Assembly: GCA_022822325.1 (NCBI GenBank)
Contig: JAJEBW010000018.1
Location: 248,001 to 312,000 of the forward strand
Direction of reading: 5' to 3'
DNA from: Gemmatimonadota bacterium
GTDB lineage: Bacteria > Gemmatimonadota > Gemmatimonadetes > Longimicrobiales > Gaopeijiaceae
Length of the DNA: 64,000 nt
Below are positions 48,026 to 58,980 of the stretch, piece after piece (position 1 is the first letter of the stretch; every line of letters starts with the position of its first letter). The notes below the pieces were generated by a model. That model ran no database searches and was not told the DNA's origin. It saw only the letters and a list, made by a program, of their open reading frames with translations. The position numbers and the translations under genes are program-made.

Positions 48026-49156
48026 ATGAACCTTCACGAATACCAGGCCAAGGAACTCTTTCGCGCAGCCGGAATGGCGGTCAATCCCGGCGAGGTGGCC
48101 GGGGACGCGCGCGCCGTTCGCAGGATCGCGGAGCGGTGGGATGGAAAGGTGGTGGTGAAGGCGCAGGTTCATTCGGGGGGGAGGGGGAAGGCGGGCGGGG
48201 TCCGGCTGGCGCGGACGGCCGGGGAGGCGGAATCCTCGGCGGAGGCGATCCTCGGGATGGAGATCAATGGCCTCGCCGTCGAGCGGGTGCTGGTCTCGCC
48301 GCTGGAAGAGATCGCGAGCGAGGCCTATGCGGGCGTCCTGGTGGACCGCGATTCGCAGTGCCCGGTCCTCATGGTTTCGGCGGAGGGCGGCGTGGACATC
48401 GAGGAGGTGGCGCGCGACAACCCCGATGCGATTCACCGTCTGCACGTCGATCCCCGCTACGGGCTGATGCCGCACCAGGCCTTCGGGTTGGCCGGCAAGC
48501 TCTTTCGCGACCCCGCGCAGCGGCGCCAGGGGGCCCGCATCATCGCGCAGCTCTACCAGGTCTTCGTTGAGAACGGCGCCTCGATGGCCGAGATCAATCC
48601 GCTGATCGCGACCGCCGCGGGCGAGGTCCTGGCGATCGACGCCAAGGTCAGCCTCGACGACAACGAGCTCTTCCGCCGTCCCGCGCTGGCCGCGCTCCGC
48701 GATCCCGGGTCGGAGGACGAGGCCGAGCGCAAGGCGCGCGAAAAGGGACTGAGCTTCGTCCGGCTCGAGGGCAATGTCGGGTGTTGCGTGAATGGCGCCG
48801 GACTCGCGATGGCCACGATGGATCTGGTCAAGCACTGCGGCGGCGAACCGGCGAACTTCCTCGACATCGGGGGATCGTCGAATCCGGACAAGGTGGTGGC
48901 CGCGCTGGAGATCATCACCGCCGACCCGGCCGTCCGCGTGATTCTCTTCAACATCTTCGGGGGGATCACGCGCTGCGACGACGTGGCCCGGGGGATCGTC
49001 GAGGCGACGCGCAGGATCGAGATCGAGGCGCCGATCGTGATCCGGCTGACGGGCACGAACGAGAGGCTTGCGCGCGAAATCCTGGCCGATGCGGGCTTCG
49101 CGGCCGGAACTTCCATGGACGAAGTCGTGCAGGAGGCGGTGCGGCTCGCCGGCTGA
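48026..49156 (+). CDS. sucC: Succinyl-CoA synthetase beta subunit
   Basis: SucC is the ADP- or GDP-forming subunit of the TCA-cycle enzyme. The 376-residue protein starts [16 protein letters not shown] and has the ATP-grasp features [17 protein letters not shown] and EINPLI. The C-terminal CoA-ligase domain reads [34 protein letters not shown] and [14 protein letters not shown] 48026 was chosen over the upstream TTG by the family start. sucD follows after 106 bp without a gene between. Confidence 0.96.
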   Translation: MNLHEYQAKELFRAAGMAVNPGEVAGDARAVRRIAERWDGKVVVKAQVHSGGRGKAGGVRLARTAGEAESSAEAILGMEINGLAVERVLVSPLEEIASEAYAGVLVDRDSQCPVLMVSAEGGVDIEEVARDNPDAIHRLHVDPRYGLMPHQAFGLAGKLFRDPAQRRQGARIIAQLYQVFVENGASMAEINPLIATAAGEVLAIDAKVSLDDNELFRRPALAALRDPGSEDEAERKAREKGLSFVRLEGNVGCCVNGAGLAMATMDLVKHCGGEPANFLDIGGSSNPDKVVAALEIITADPAVRVILFNIFGGITRCDDVARGIVEATRRIEIEAPIVIRLTGTNERLAREILADAGFAAGTSMDEVVQEAVRLAG

Positions 49157-49262
49157 AGCGAAACGAGACTCCGGGCAGGACCGGAACCGGGCGCCGAGCC
49201 GGGATCCGGACCGCGCGCCCCACCTGCGGAAACGCTCCGAAACCGAACCACCAGGACCAGTC

Positions 49263-50150
49263 ATGTCGATCTTCGTTGACGAGAAGACCCGCGTTGTCGT
49301 GCAGGGAATCACCGGGCGCGACGGCTCCTTTCATACCCGCCAGATGATGGCCTACGGGACCCGGGTGGTCGCCGGAGTGACGCCGGGGAAGGGGGGACGG
49401 GCCTTCGAGGGACCCGGGGGCGCGGTCGTCCCGGTCTTCGATACCGTGGCGGAGGCCGTGGCCCGGACGGGGGCGGACGCCAGCGTCGTCTATGTGCCGC
49501 CAGCCTTTGCCGCGAGCGCGATCATGGAGGCCGCCGACGCGCGCATTCCCTTCGTCGTCTGCGTGACCGAGGGGATTCCCGTCCTGGACATGACCCGGGC
49601 CCACGCGCTGGCTCGCGACCGCGGTTCCCGGGTGCTCGGTCCGAACTGTCCGGGGATCATCTGTCCGGGAAAGACGACGCTGGGGATCATTCCCGGGCGG
49701 ATTGTCGCGCCGGGTCCGGTGGGGCTGATCTCGCGCTCCGGCACACTGACCTACGAGGCCGTGCACCATCTGACGCGGGCCGGCCTGGGGCAGACGGCCT
49801 GTGTGGGAATCGGCGGCGATCCCCTGATCGGCACCAGCTTCGTGGATTGCCTGGAGGCCTTTGCCGCGGACCCCGGGACCGAGGCGGTGGTCATGATCGG
49901 CGAGATTGGCGGCACCGCGGAGCAGAAGGCGGCGGCCTGGGCCGGCGAAAACCTCGACATTCCGGTGGTCGGCTTCATCGCCGGGCGGACCGCGCCTCCG
50001 GGCAAGCGCATGGGGCATGCGGGGGCGATCATCAGCGGCTCGGCGGGAACGGCTGAGGAAAAGACCCGGGCCTTCGAGGAGAACGGCATCCGGGTCGCGC
50101 TGCGTCCCTCCGAGATCTCCGCCCTGGTCGCGGACGCCCTCGGCCGGTAG
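49263..50150 (+). CDS. sucD: Succinyl-CoA synthetase alpha subunit
   Basis: SucD binds CoA and carries the phospho-histidine. The 295-residue protein has [27 protein letters not shown], the [11 protein letters not shown] loop, [12 protein letters not shown] and the active His in [19 protein letters not shown]. The length and order are normal for the family. Confidence 0.97.
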   Translation: MSIFVDEKTRVVVQGITGRDGSFHTRQMMAYGTRVVAGVTPGKGGRAFEGPGGAVVPVFDTVAEAVARTGADASVVYVPPAFAASAIMEAADARIPFVVCVTEGIPVLDMTRAHALARDRGSRVLGPNCPGIICPGKTTLGIIPGRIVAPGPVGLISRSGTLTYEAVHHLTRAGLGQTACVGIGGDPLIGTSFVDCLEAFAADPGTEAVVMIGEIGGTAEQKAAAWAGENLDIPVVGFIAGRTAPPGKRMGHAGAIISGSAGTAEEKTRAFEENGIRVALRPSEISALVADALGR

Positions 50151-50176
50151 CCCCGCGGCGAGAGCGACTGCGAACC

Positions 50177-51040
50177 GTGGCCGACGTTACCCTGGGAACG
50201 CTCCTCGCCCGGCCCGGAGTCGTTCTTGCGTCCGAAGGAGCTCCCCTTGCGTTCCACCTCTCCGGCCGCCCCCTCCCCCCCGCCCACCCCCTCTCGACCG
50301 CCATCGCGCGGGCGCGTTCCCTGGACCGAAGCTGGTGGCGGGTTCCCTTCACCGACACGATCGACTTCGTCAATCTCGGCCGCGACAGCGCCCCCGCCCC
50401 CGGTCTGGCCGCCGTCCTGCGCGAGCGTCCCGGATCGCGACCCCGCGTAACCTGGTTCGTCTGGGGACTCGCTCGCCCCTCGGTCAATCTCTTCCTCGCC
50501 CCGGCGCTCCTGCGCCACTCCCGGCCTCCCGCGCTGCCGCCCGATGGAGAGGCGCTGGCCCGGCTTCTCGCGCTGGCCGGGTTGCGCGACTTCGCGATTC
50601 CGGCCACGGTCCGGGTCGGCCACCTTCTCGAACCCCTCGCCTACCGGATCTATCCCGACACCCCGATCGCCGAGATTCAGCACCTCATGGTTCGGCGCGA
50701 CCTCAGGGCCCTTCCCGTGGTGGGCGAAGGCCAGGAGATGCTGGGCGTCATCATGGCGGAACGGGTTCTGGGGCGGATCCTGCCCGGCCGGGAGAAGGGG
50801 CATCGGTGCGGAAGCCGCGATCTCGTGGCTCGCGATCTGATGACGCGCTCGGTGATGTGCCTTTCGGAGCGGGAGGAGCTCGGCGCGGCCAGCCGGCAAC
50901 TGATCTCGCGCGGGATCTCGCGCCTCCCGGTCTTCGCCGAGGGCCGTCTCACCGGCTTCCTCTCCGCCGAGGCGGTCATGCGGGCCTTCTCCGAGACCTT
51001 CGTCGCCACGCGCGCGCCGGTGCGCCTGGAGCTGGATTGA
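50177..51040 (+). CDS. CBS-pair protein with degenerate EIIA-like N-terminus
   Basis: Residues 165-287 form two CBS motifs (ALPVVGEGQEMLGVIMAERVL and RLPVFAEGRLTGFLSAEAVM), which commonly bind adenine nucleotides. The first 140 residues (VTLGTLLARPGVVL, then a WFVWGLARPSVNLFLAPALL segment) weakly resemble a PTS EIIA domain without its phospho-His context. That assignment is uncertain. The start is GTG 50177, 26 bases after sucD. The place next to sucCD and ndk suggests a nucleotide-sensing role, which is inference. Confidence 0.7.
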   Translation: MADVTLGTLLARPGVVLASEGAPLAFHLSGRPLPPAHPLSTAIARARSLDRSWWRVPFTDTIDFVNLGRDSAPAPGLAAVLRERPGSRPRVTWFVWGLARPSVNLFLAPALLRHSRPPALPPDGEALARLLALAGLRDFAIPATVRVGHLLEPLAYRIYPDTPIAEIQHLMVRRDLRALPVVGEGQEMLGVIMAERVLGRILPGREKGHRCGSRDLVARDLMTRSVMCLSEREELGAASRQLISRGISRLPVFAEGRLTGFLSAEAVMRAFSETFVATRAPVRLELD

Positions 51041-51125
51041 TTTCCATTCCCTGCCGAATCGCCCCACCGCCCGAATCCCGGTTCCCGCACGCACGCCTCC
51101 AACCCACCACAGGAGCATGAGCGCC

Positions 51126-51569
51126 ATGAGCGCCACCCCCGCCAGCCGCACCCTTGCCATCATCAAGCCCGACGCGACCGGAAACGCCCTCGCCGGAAAG
51201 ATCCTCGCGCACCTCGAAGAAGCCGGTTTCCGCCTGCGCGCGCTGCGCATGACGACGCTGACGCGCTCCCAGGCGCGGGCCTTCTACGCCGTGCACCGGG
51301 AACGTCCCTTCCATGATTCGCTGGTCGCCTTCATGACCTCCGGGCCGTGCATTCCCCTGGTGCTCGAGGCTCCCGGCGCGGTCGGGCGGCTCCGCGATGC
51401 GATCGGCGCGACCGATCCCGCCGAGGCCGCCGCGGGCACGGTGCGCCGCCTGTACGCGGAGTCGAAGGAGCGCAACGCCGTCCACGCCTCCGATTCGGAC
51501 GAGAACGCGCGTCGCGAGATCGCCTTCTTCTTTTCCAGGGCCGATCTGCTGGGGATGGGCCCGCAGTAG
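51126..51569 (+). CDS. ndk: Nucleoside diphosphate kinase
   Basis: Ndk balances NTP pools. The 147-residue protein has RTLAIIKPDATGNALAGKIL, AIGATDPAEAAAGTVR and the active His in RNAVHASDSDENARREIAFFF. Here Ala replaces the Gly of the usual NxxHGSDS motif. AGGAG is ten bases before ATG 51126 and only one base before ATG 51117, so I prefer 51126. Confidence 0.93.
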   Translation: MSATPASRTLAIIKPDATGNALAGKILAHLEEAGFRLRALRMTTLTRSQARAFYAVHRERPFHDSLVAFMTSGPCIPLVLEAPGAVGRLRDAIGATDPAEAAAGTVRRLYAESKERNAVHASDSDENARREIAFFFSRADLLGMGPQ

Positions 51570-51617
51570 AGGCCGCGCGCATCCGGAGGGGCCGGGGCGG
51601 CGGCGTTCGGAGCGCGA

Positions 51618-51647
51618 TTGACTGGCCGCAGTGCGGCGGGTTAGCTT
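51618..51647 (+). promoter_or_regulatory. Promoter of yceD-rpmF, predicted leaderless
   Basis: TTGACT at 51618-51623 and TAGCTT at 51642-51647 are separated by 18 bp, the same arrangement as the SRP RNA promoter. The ATG at 51655 lies eight bases after the -10 element, so transcription would start at or one base before the start codon. Confidence 0.7.
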
Positions 51648-51654
51648 GCACGCC

Positions 51655-52227
51655 ATGTTGCGGATCGATCTTTGGAAGCTGCGCCCCTCCTCCACCCGCG
51701 CGCTGAAGGGAGCGATTGCCCCGGATGCGGGCGTGTGGCGCGGATCGGGGCTGAAGTTCGCGGATGCGGTCGAGGTCGCGGCGACGGCCGCCATGACGCC
51801 GGAGGGCGGCGTCGTGGTGCGCGGTCGCTGGCGGGCGCGGCCCGTCTATGAATGCGGACGCTGTCTGGAGGCCGTGGAGCTGTCCGTCGAGCGTCCGCTG
51901 GCGGTCGTCTTTCAGCCCGGGGAAGCCGGGGACGACGCGAACGACCCCGATCTCCGGGTGCTGGACCCCCGCAACGGGAATCTGGAGCTGGACGAAGCGA
52001 TTCGGGAAGATGTCTTGCTGGAGTTGCCCAGGTACCACTGTCCCGGCGAAGATCGTGGCCGGTGCGTGGCCTGCGGCGAGAGGATGGAGCGGTTCGTCCG
52101 GGCGCCGTCGCCGTCCCCGGAGAGCGTCGATCCGCGGTGGTCGGCGCTGGCGGCTCTTCGGCCGGAACCGGGAAGCCCGGAGTCGGCGGGCTCGAAATCA
52201 GGAAGCTCGAACCAGGGAAGAAACTGA
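51655..52227 (+). CDS. yceD: DUF177/YceD family protein
   Basis: The 190-residue protein has the DUF177 cysteines in YECGRCLEAVELSVERPLAVVFQPGE and RYHCPGEDRGRCVACGERM, and LDEAIREDVLLELP. YceD relatives precede rpmF in most bacteria and are implicated in 23S rRNA accumulation. ATG 51655 was chosen over 51631 because the promoter places the transcript start at this codon. The C-terminus is a Gly/Ser-rich tail from 15-bp repeats. Confidence 0.88.
   Translation: MLRIDLWKLRPSSTRALKGAIAPDAGVWRGSGLKFADAVEVAATAAMTPEGGVVVRGRWRARPVYECGRCLEAVELSVERPLAVVFQPGEAGDDANDPDLRVLDPRNGNLELDEAIREDVLLELPRYHCPGEDRGRCVACGERMERFVRAPSPSPESVDPRWSALAALRPEPGSPESAGSKSGSSNQGRN
52171..52215 (+). repeat. Three 15-bp repeats at the end of yceD
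   Basis: Units ggaagcccggagtcg, gcgggctcgaaatca and ggaagctcgaaccag are followed by another ggaag that may serve as the rpmF ribosome binding site. The first and third units are the more alike. Confidence 0.7.
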
Positions 52228-52228
52228 C

Positions 52229-52411
52229 ATGGCAGTGCCGAAGAAACGGGTGTCGAAACAGCGCAAACGGAAGCGTCGCACCCACTACAAGGCCAGGGAA
52301 ACGACTCTGGCCACATGCTCCCGGACCGGCGATCCGGCCGTTCGCCACCGGGTGTGCCCGACTTCGGGAATGTACCGGGGCAAGGTCATCTACGAAGTCG
52401 ACGACAAGTAG
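52229..52411 (+). CDS. rpmF: 50S ribosomal protein L32
   Basis: The 60-residue bL32 starts MAVPKKRVSKQRKRKRRTHYKA and ends GMYRGKVIYEVDDK. The region that forms a four-Cys zinc ribbon in many bacteria reads TCSRTGDPAVRHRVCPTSG, so only one Cys of each pair remains. It starts one base after the yceD stop, and plsX follows after 33 bp, the usual order. Confidence 0.96.
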   Translation: MAVPKKRVSKQRKRKRRTHYKARETTLATCSRTGDPAVRHRVCPTSGMYRGKVIYEVDDK

Positions 52412-52444
52412 GGCGGTCGCGGCGACGCTCTGCACGCCCAGCGC

Positions 52445-53437
52445 ATGCGCATCTCTCTCGACGCCATGGGGTCGGACGGCGCGCCCGGACCGGAGGTCGC
52501 GGGGGCGGTCGCCGCCGTGCAGCGCGATCCCTGCCTGGAGATCCTGCTCGTCGGCGACGAGGACGCCATCGGCCGCTCCCTTTCCGAGGGCTCCCGCAGG
52601 AAGAGATCCCGGAATGGGCGCCTGCGGGTGGTGCATACCCCCGAGAGCATCAGCTCGCACGATCTCCCCGTCGCCGCATTGCGGCGCAATCCCCGCTCCT
52701 CGATCGCCATCGGGGTCGAGCTCGCGCGCTCGGGCGAGGCCGACGCCTTCGTCTCCGCCGGATCCACGGGTGCGGTCATGGCCGCCTCGTTGCTTGGGCT
52801 CCGGCTGTTGGCGGGGGTCGAACGACCGGCGCTCGCCGCTCCCTTTCCGAACTGCACCGGCAAGACGCTGGTTCTCGACGTCGGCGCCAACCTCCAGTGC
52901 AAGCCTCGTCACTTCCTGCAGTTCGCGCACCTGGCCATGGTGTACATGCAGGATGTCGAAGGGGTCGCCGATCCGCGGGTGGGGCTCCTGAATGTCGGAG
53001 CGGAAGAGGTGAAGGGAACGGGCGTCCTGCGGCGAACGCACCGCCTGCTGGCGGACAGCGGACTGAACTTCATCGGCAATGTCGAGGGCCGCGACATCGT
53101 GCAGGGGGTCTGCGACGTGCTGGTCTGCGACGGCCTGAACGGCAACGTCCTGCTGAAGTTCATTGAATCCCTGGCGCGCTTCATGCAAGACAGCCTTCGG
53201 TCCCTCCTCGATCCCGAGACATGGAGGGCGGGCCCGGAGGAGTTCTTCCGCACCTTCGACTACGCGGAGTACGGAGGCGTTCCCCTCCTCGGTCTGAACG
53301 GGGTCAGCGTGGTCTGCCACGGCCGGTCTTCGCCGCGCGCGATCGAGACGGCGATCGGGGTCGCGGCCCGCGCCGTGCGGACGGGAATGGTCGGTCACAT
53401 GGCCCGCGAGCTCTCGGCGCGAGGAGTGGCGTCATGA
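52445..53437 (+). CDS. plsX: Phosphate acyltransferase PlsX
   Basis: PlsX converts acyl-ACP to acyl-phosphate for phospholipid synthesis. The 330-residue protein has the family start MRISLDAMGSDGAPGPEV, DAFVSAGSTGAVMAAS, DVGANLQCKPRHFLQFA and VCDGLNGNVLLKF. It overlaps fabH by four bases (ATGA). Confidence 0.96.
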   Translation: MRISLDAMGSDGAPGPEVAGAVAAVQRDPCLEILLVGDEDAIGRSLSEGSRRKRSRNGRLRVVHTPESISSHDLPVAALRRNPRSSIAIGVELARSGEADAFVSAGSTGAVMAASLLGLRLLAGVERPALAAPFPNCTGKTLVLDVGANLQCKPRHFLQFAHLAMVYMQDVEGVADPRVGLLNVGAEEVKGTGVLRRTHRLLADSGLNFIGNVEGRDIVQGVCDVLVCDGLNGNVLLKFIESLARFMQDSLRSLLDPETWRAGPEEFFRTFDYAEYGGVPLLGLNGVSVVCHGRSSPRAIETAIGVAARAVRTGMVGHMARELSARGVAS

Positions 53438-54429
53438 GCCCGCCGCAACCGCTGGCGAGGATCACCGGCACCGGACGCTATCTGCCCGACCGGGTGCTGA
53501 CCAACGCCGATCTGGAACGGATGGTCGACACCAGCGACGCCTGGATTCGCGAGCGCACCGGAATCCACGAACGCCGCATCGCGGACGACGAGACCGACGC
53601 GACCGTCATGGGGGCGCGCGCTGCGGAGGCCGCCCTGGAGAAGGCGGGGGTGCGGGCGCGCGAGCTGGATGCGATCATCGTGACCACCGCGACGCCGGAC
53701 CGCTTTCTTCCGATCACCTCCTGCGAGATCCAGGCCGCGATCGGCGCCTCCCGCCGCTGCTTCGCCTTCGATCTTCAGGCCGCCTGCACCGGCTTCCTCT
53801 ACGCGCTGACGATGGCTGAGGGGCAGATCGCCGCCGGACGGGCCGAGAAGATTCTGATCGTGTCGACCGAAAAGATGTCCACGATCGTCGATTGGGACGA
53901 TCGCGCGACCTGCATCCTCTTCGGGGACGGGGCCGGGGCGGTGGTCGTGGAGCCCTCCGCGAATGGCGAGGGCATCCTCTCGAGCCATCACCGGTCGGAT
54001 GGCGATCTGGCCGAACTGATCCGGCGGCAGGCGGGCGGGGCGCGGCTTCCGCTGACCCCGGAGCGCCTCCGCGACCGGGAACACATGGTGCAGATGGCGG
54101 GTCCGGCGGTCTTCAAGTCGGCCGTGCGGGCCATGTCTCGGGCCAGCCTCCGGGTTGTCCGGGCCGCCGGATGGAGCGCCGGCGAGATCGACATTCTGGT
54201 TCCCCACCAGGCGAATGCGCGGATCATCGAGTCCACGGCCCGGTACGCGCGGGTGCCGATGGAGAGGGTCTTCGTGAATCTGCACCGCTACGGCAACATC
54301 TCCTCGGCGACGATCCCCGTCGGGCTCGACGAGGCGGTGGAGGATGGGCGAATCAGGCCGGGAACGAATCTCCTCATGACCGCGTTCGGCGCCGGGCTGA
54401 CCTGGGGAGCCGTCGCGATGCGCTGGTAG
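53434..54429 (+). CDS. fabH: 3-oxoacyl-ACP synthase III (FabH)
   Basis: FabH starts fatty acid synthesis by condensing acyl-CoA with malonyl-ACP. The 331-residue thiolase-fold protein has catalytic Cys118 (LQAACTGFLYAL), the His in VPHQANARIIE and the Asn in YGNISSATIP. Start by ATGA overlap with plsX. Confidence 0.97.
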   Translation: MSPPQPLARITGTGRYLPDRVLTNADLERMVDTSDAWIRERTGIHERRIADDETDATVMGARAAEAALEKAGVRARELDAIIVTTATPDRFLPITSCEIQAAIGASRRCFAFDLQAACTGFLYALTMAEGQIAAGRAEKILIVSTEKMSTIVDWDDRATCILFGDGAGAVVVEPSANGEGILSSHHRSDGDLAELIRRQAGGARLPLTPERLRDREHMVQMAGPAVFKSAVRAMSRASLRVVRAAGWSAGEIDILVPHQANARIIESTARYARVPMERVFVNLHRYGNISSATIPVGLDEAVEDGRIRPGTNLLMTAFGAGLTWGAVAMRW

Positions 54430-54441
54430 CCCCGGCCGCGA

Positions 54442-55367
<926 letters not shown>

Positions 55368-55371
<4 letters not shown>

Positions 55372-56174
55372 CTCGACGCGCAGGGACCGAATCGGAACGG
55401 ACGGCCGCGTCCGGGAAGACCGGCGCCGAAGACCGGGCAGGCGAGTTCGCGGGTTCGGTGGCGATCGTCACCGGCGGGTCTCGCGGAATCGGCCTGGCCG
55501 TGGCCCGGGCGCTGGCGCGGGACGGCGCTCGCATCGCGGTGGTCGCGCGCAATGCCGAGAGGGCGGGGGCTGCGCTGGAATCGCTCCCCGGCGAGGGGCA
55601 CGCATCCTACTCCTGCGACGTCGCCGACCCCGTCGCCTGCAAGCGCGCCGTGAAGTCGATCGAGTCCGGCCAGGGCCCGGTGTCGGTTCTGGTCAACAAC
55701 GCCGGAATCACCCGCGACAACATCCTTCTGCGGCTGCGCGACAACGACTGGAACGACGTGATCGCCACCAATCTGGGCGGCGGCTTCAACATGACCCGGG
55801 CCGTCGTGCGCCCGATGATGAAGCGCCGCGCGGGCTCGATCGTCAACGTCACCTCGGTGATCGGGCTGATGGGCAATCCCGGACAGGCCAACTACGCCGC
55901 CTCCAAGGCCGGTCTGCACGGACTCACCAAATCGGTGGCGCGGGAGCTCGCCTCGCGGAACATTCGCTGCAACGCCGTCGCCCCGGGCTTCATTCGCACC
56001 GACATGACCGCGGGGCTGAAGGAGAGCGTGGTCGACGACCTGAAGCGGCGCATTCCCCTGGCCCGCCTGGGCGACCCCGCCGATGTGGCCTGCGTGGTGC
56101 GGTTCCTTGCGGGCTCCGAAGCGCGTTACATTACCGGCCAGATCATCGCCGTCGACGGCGGCATGACGATGTAG
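55368..56174 (+). CDS. fabG: 3-oxoacyl-ACP reductase FabG
   Basis: FabG does the NADPH-dependent ketoreduction in fatty acid elongation. The 268-residue SDR has IVTGGSRGIGLAVA, the NNAGITRDNILLRL signature typical of true FabG, the active-site YAASKAGLHGLTKSVARE and IIAVDGGMTM. About 24 extra residues precede the Rossmann fold. Its place between fabD and acpP distinguishes it from the SDR at 16.0 kb. Confidence 0.96.
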
Positions 56175-56222
56175 TCCATTCACCTTTTCCCAATCTCATC
56201 CACCCCACGGAGGAGCTGCACC

Positions 56223-56462
56223 ATGTCCGACACTGTGCAAAGCAGGGTCATGGAGATCATCACCGACGAGCTCGGCGTCGAGGCCGACACGGTTACCCCC
56301 GATGCGTCGTTCGTTGAGGATCTCGGGGCCGACTCCCTTGACACTGTCGAGCTCATCATGGCGTTCGAGGAAGAGTTCGAGATCGACATTTCCGACGACG
56401 ACGCCGAACAGATGCGGACGGTGGGCGATGCGATCGCCTATATCGAGGAACGCTCGGCCTGA
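56223..56462 (+). CDS. acpP: Acyl carrier protein
   Basis: The 79-residue acidic protein has the phosphopantetheine site [10 protein letters not shown] at Ser38. GGAGG is at good distance before the ATG. It sits between fabG and fabF as usual. Confidence 0.98.
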   Translation: MSDTVQSRVMEIITDELGVEADTVTPDASFVEDLGADSLDTVELIMAFEEEFEIDISDDDAEQMRTVGDAIAYIEERSA

Positions 56463-56549
56463 CCCCCGGCGGGCAGTGCGTCGTTTCGTGGACCGAATGA
56501 CGGGCGGGAGTCCCGGGAGCGGCCGCGTGCGGGCCGGGATGGTGGATCC

Positions 56550-57815
56550 GTGACCGGGGGCGTAGCGAGCGGGCGGCGAGTCGCGATTACCGGCATGGGG
56601 CTGGTGACGCCGGTGGGCCTGAATGTGCGGGACAGCTGGGAGGCGCTCCTGGCGGGGACGCCGGGCGGAGGCCGCATCACCCAGTTCGACGCGGAGGGAT
56701 TCACGGCGCGGATCGCCTGCGAGGTGAAGGGATTCGATCCCCTGGTCTGGATGAGCCGCAAGGAAGTCCGCCGCTACGACCGCTTCCTGCAGTTCGCCGT
56801 CGCCGCCGCCGACGAGGCGATGAAGATGGCCGGTCTCTCGGGTCCGCCGGCGGGATGCGACGCCCATTCCTTCGGGGCGATCATCGGCAGCGGGGTCGGA
56901 GGAATCGCGACCCTCGAGGCGAACTGCAACACCCTCTTCAGGCGGGGACCGACCCGTGTCAGCCCCTTCTTCATCCCCATGTTCATTCCAGACATGGCCT
57001 CCGGGCTGGTCTCGATCCGATACGGTCTGCAGGGCCCCAACTACGCAACGGTGTCGGCCTGCGCGTCGAGCGCGCACGCGATCGGCGACGCCGCGCGGCT
57101 CATTGAACGCGGAGACGCCGAGCTGATGCTGGCCGGGGGGACGGAGGCGGCGGTCACCCCGATCACCCTGGCCGGGTTTGCGGCGATGAAGGCGCTGTCG
57201 ACGCGCAACGACGATCCCGAGGGCGCGAGCCGTCCCTTCGACGCCACCCGCGACGGGTTCGTGATCGGCGAGGGAGCGGGGATCTTCGTGCTGGAGGCGG
57301 TGGACCGGGCGCGGGAACGCGGGGCCGAGATCCTGGCGGAACTCGCCGGCTACGGGGCCACGGGCGACGCCCATCACATCACCGCGCCCCCGCCGGATGC
57401 GCAGGGCGCCCGCACCGCGATGCGGCTGGCGATCGAGGATGCGGGGATGGAACCCGGCGAACTCGACTACATCAATGCGCACGGAACCTCCACGCCGCAC
57501 AACGACCGCTCCGAGACGCGCGCGATCCGGGCGCTCCTGGGGCCGCGCGCCGACGAGATCGTGGTGGGGTCGACGAAATCCATGACCGGCCACCTCCTTG
57601 GGGCGGCGGGCGCGGTGGAGGCGGCGGTGTGCGCTCTTGCCTGCCGGACGGGCAGGATTCCGCCGACGATCAACTTCTCGGTCCCGGACGAGGAGTGCGA
57701 TCTGGAGTACGCGCACGGCGGGATGATGGAGCGGCCGGTGCGGGCGGCGCTCAGCAACTCCTTCGGGTTCGGCGGCCACAACGCCTGCCTGGTCCTGCGC
57801 CGCCACGAGGACTGA
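56550..57815 (+). CDS. fabF: 3-oxoacyl-ACP synthase II (FabF)
   Basis: FabF is the elongating condensing enzyme. The 421-residue protein has [13 protein letters not shown], catalytic Cys171 ([14 protein letters not shown]), the His motifs [11 protein letters not shown] and [13 protein letters not shown] and a C-terminal [13 protein letters not shown]. The start is GTG 56550. The 87 bp after acpP have no gene. The rnc gene that often follows fabF is replaced by ispF. Confidence 0.97.
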   Translation: MTGGVASGRRVAITGMGLVTPVGLNVRDSWEALLAGTPGGGRITQFDAEGFTARIACEVKGFDPLVWMSRKEVRRYDRFLQFAVAAADEAMKMAGLSGPPAGCDAHSFGAIIGSGVGGIATLEANCNTLFRRGPTRVSPFFIPMFIPDMASGLVSIRYGLQGPNYATVSACASSAHAIGDAARLIERGDAELMLAGGTEAAVTPITLAGFAAMKALSTRNDDPEGASRPFDATRDGFVIGEGAGIFVLEAVDRARERGAEILAELAGYGATGDAHHITAPPPDAQGARTAMRLAIEDAGMEPGELDYINAHGTSTPHNDRSETRAIRALLGPRADEIVVGSTKSMTGHLLGAAGAVEAAVCALACRTGRIPPTINFSVPDEECDLEYAHGGMMERPVRAALSNSFGFGGHNACLVLRRHED

Positions 57816-57827
57816 CCCGGACGCCTC

Positions 57828-58343
57828 ATGCGGTTCCGTTCCCGTAACGCCGGGCCGCGGGTGGGGACGGGCTACGACTCGCACCGCTTCGATCCCGCCC
57901 GCCCGCTGATTCTGGGCGGGGTCCACTTTCCCGGAACGCCGGGACTCAGCGGCTTCTCCGATGGCGACGCGGTGGCGCACGCGGTCATCGACGCCCTCCT
58001 GGGCGCGGCGGCGCTGGGCGATATCGGCGCCCACTTTCCCCCGGGCGAGGAGGAGTGGCGCGGCGCGGACTCGCTGATCCTTCTCGAACGGGTGGCCGCC
58101 ATGGTGGCGGATGCGGGGTGGCGGGTGGAGAATGTCGATGTGACGGTGATCTGCGAGCGTCCCCGGATCGGGCCCCGGGCGACTGAGATGCGCGCGCGGC
58201 TGGCCGGTCGAATCGGAATCGACCCCGCGTCGGTCTCGGTCAAGGGCAAGAGCAACGAGGGAATGGGGTGGATCGGAAGGGGGGAGGGGATGGCCGTTCA
58301 CGCCGTGGCCCTCCTGGCGCCGGTTCCCTCCGCTTCCGGCTGA
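57828..58343 (+). CDS. ispF: 2-C-methyl-D-erythritol 2,4-cyclodiphosphate synthase
   Basis: IspF makes the cyclic diphosphate in the non-mevalonate pathway. The 171-residue protein has the zinc residues in GTGYDSHRF and FSDGDAVAHAVIDALLGAAALGDIGAHFP, and KGKSNEGMGWIGRGEGMAVHAVAL. It starts 12 bases after fabF. Confidence 0.96.
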   Translation: MRFRSRNAGPRVGTGYDSHRFDPARPLILGGVHFPGTPGLSGFSDGDAVAHAVIDALLGAAALGDIGAHFPPGEEEWRGADSLILLERVAAMVADAGWRVENVDVTVICERPRIGPRATEMRARLAGRIGIDPASVSVKGKSNEGMGWIGRGEGMAVHAVALLAPVPSASG

Positions 58344-58350
58344 GTCCGGC

Positions 58351-58980
58351 ATGGAACGGACCCTCGATGCGCTCTCCGGTCTTCCGCCCGCGCTCCTCTA
58401 TCCCCTGCTCGGCGCCGGCGCGGCCCTGGAAAACATCCTCCCGGTCGTTCCCGCGGACACCTTCGTCGTGCTCGGCGGATTCGTCAGCGCGCTGGGACCG
58501 GCCGAACCGGCGATCGTCTTCCTGGCGGTCTGGCTCTTCAATGTGGCGGGCGCGGTGGGGGTGTACCTGCTTGGGCGCCGCTACGGACGCGCCTTCTTCC
58601 GCACCGGCGCCGGGCAGCGTCTCGTGCCCCCGGACAAGCTTGCGCGCATGGAGTCGTTCTACGCGCGCTGGGGCGTGCCGGCGATCTTCGCCGCGCGTTT
58701 TCTTCCGGGATTCCGCGCCCTGGTTCCGGTCTTCGCGGGCGTCTCGGCGCTGGGTTCGGGGCGGGTGATTCCCCCACTCGCGGCGGCTTCGGCGATCTGG
58801 TACGGCGTGCTGGTTCGGCTCGGGTACCTGGCCGGCGACAACCTGGACGCGGTCGTGGAGGCGCTGTCTCGAACGAACCGGAGTCTGTTGGCCCTGTCGG
58901 CGCTTCTGGCTCTGCTCCTGGCGGCGCTCTGGTGGCGGCAACGGCGCAGGGGAGCCCGGACGGGGGAAGACCGGCGGTGA
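58351..58980 (+). CDS. DedA family membrane protein
   Basis: The 209-residue protein has about five membrane helices and DedA features: [38 protein letters not shown] and [21 protein letters not shown]. DedA proteins act in lipid carrier recycling and membrane homeostasis. It starts seven bases after ispF and overlaps xerC (GTGA). Confidence 0.9.
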   Translation: MERTLDALSGLPPALLYPLLGAGAALENILPVVPADTFVVLGGFVSALGPAEPAIVFLAVWLFNVAGAVGVYLLGRRYGRAFFRTGAGQRLVPPDKLARMESFYARWGVPAIFAARFLPGFRALVPVFAGVSALGSGRVIPPLAAASAIWYGVLVRLGYLAGDNLDAVVEALSRTNRSLLALSALLALLLAALWWRQRRRGARTGEDRR

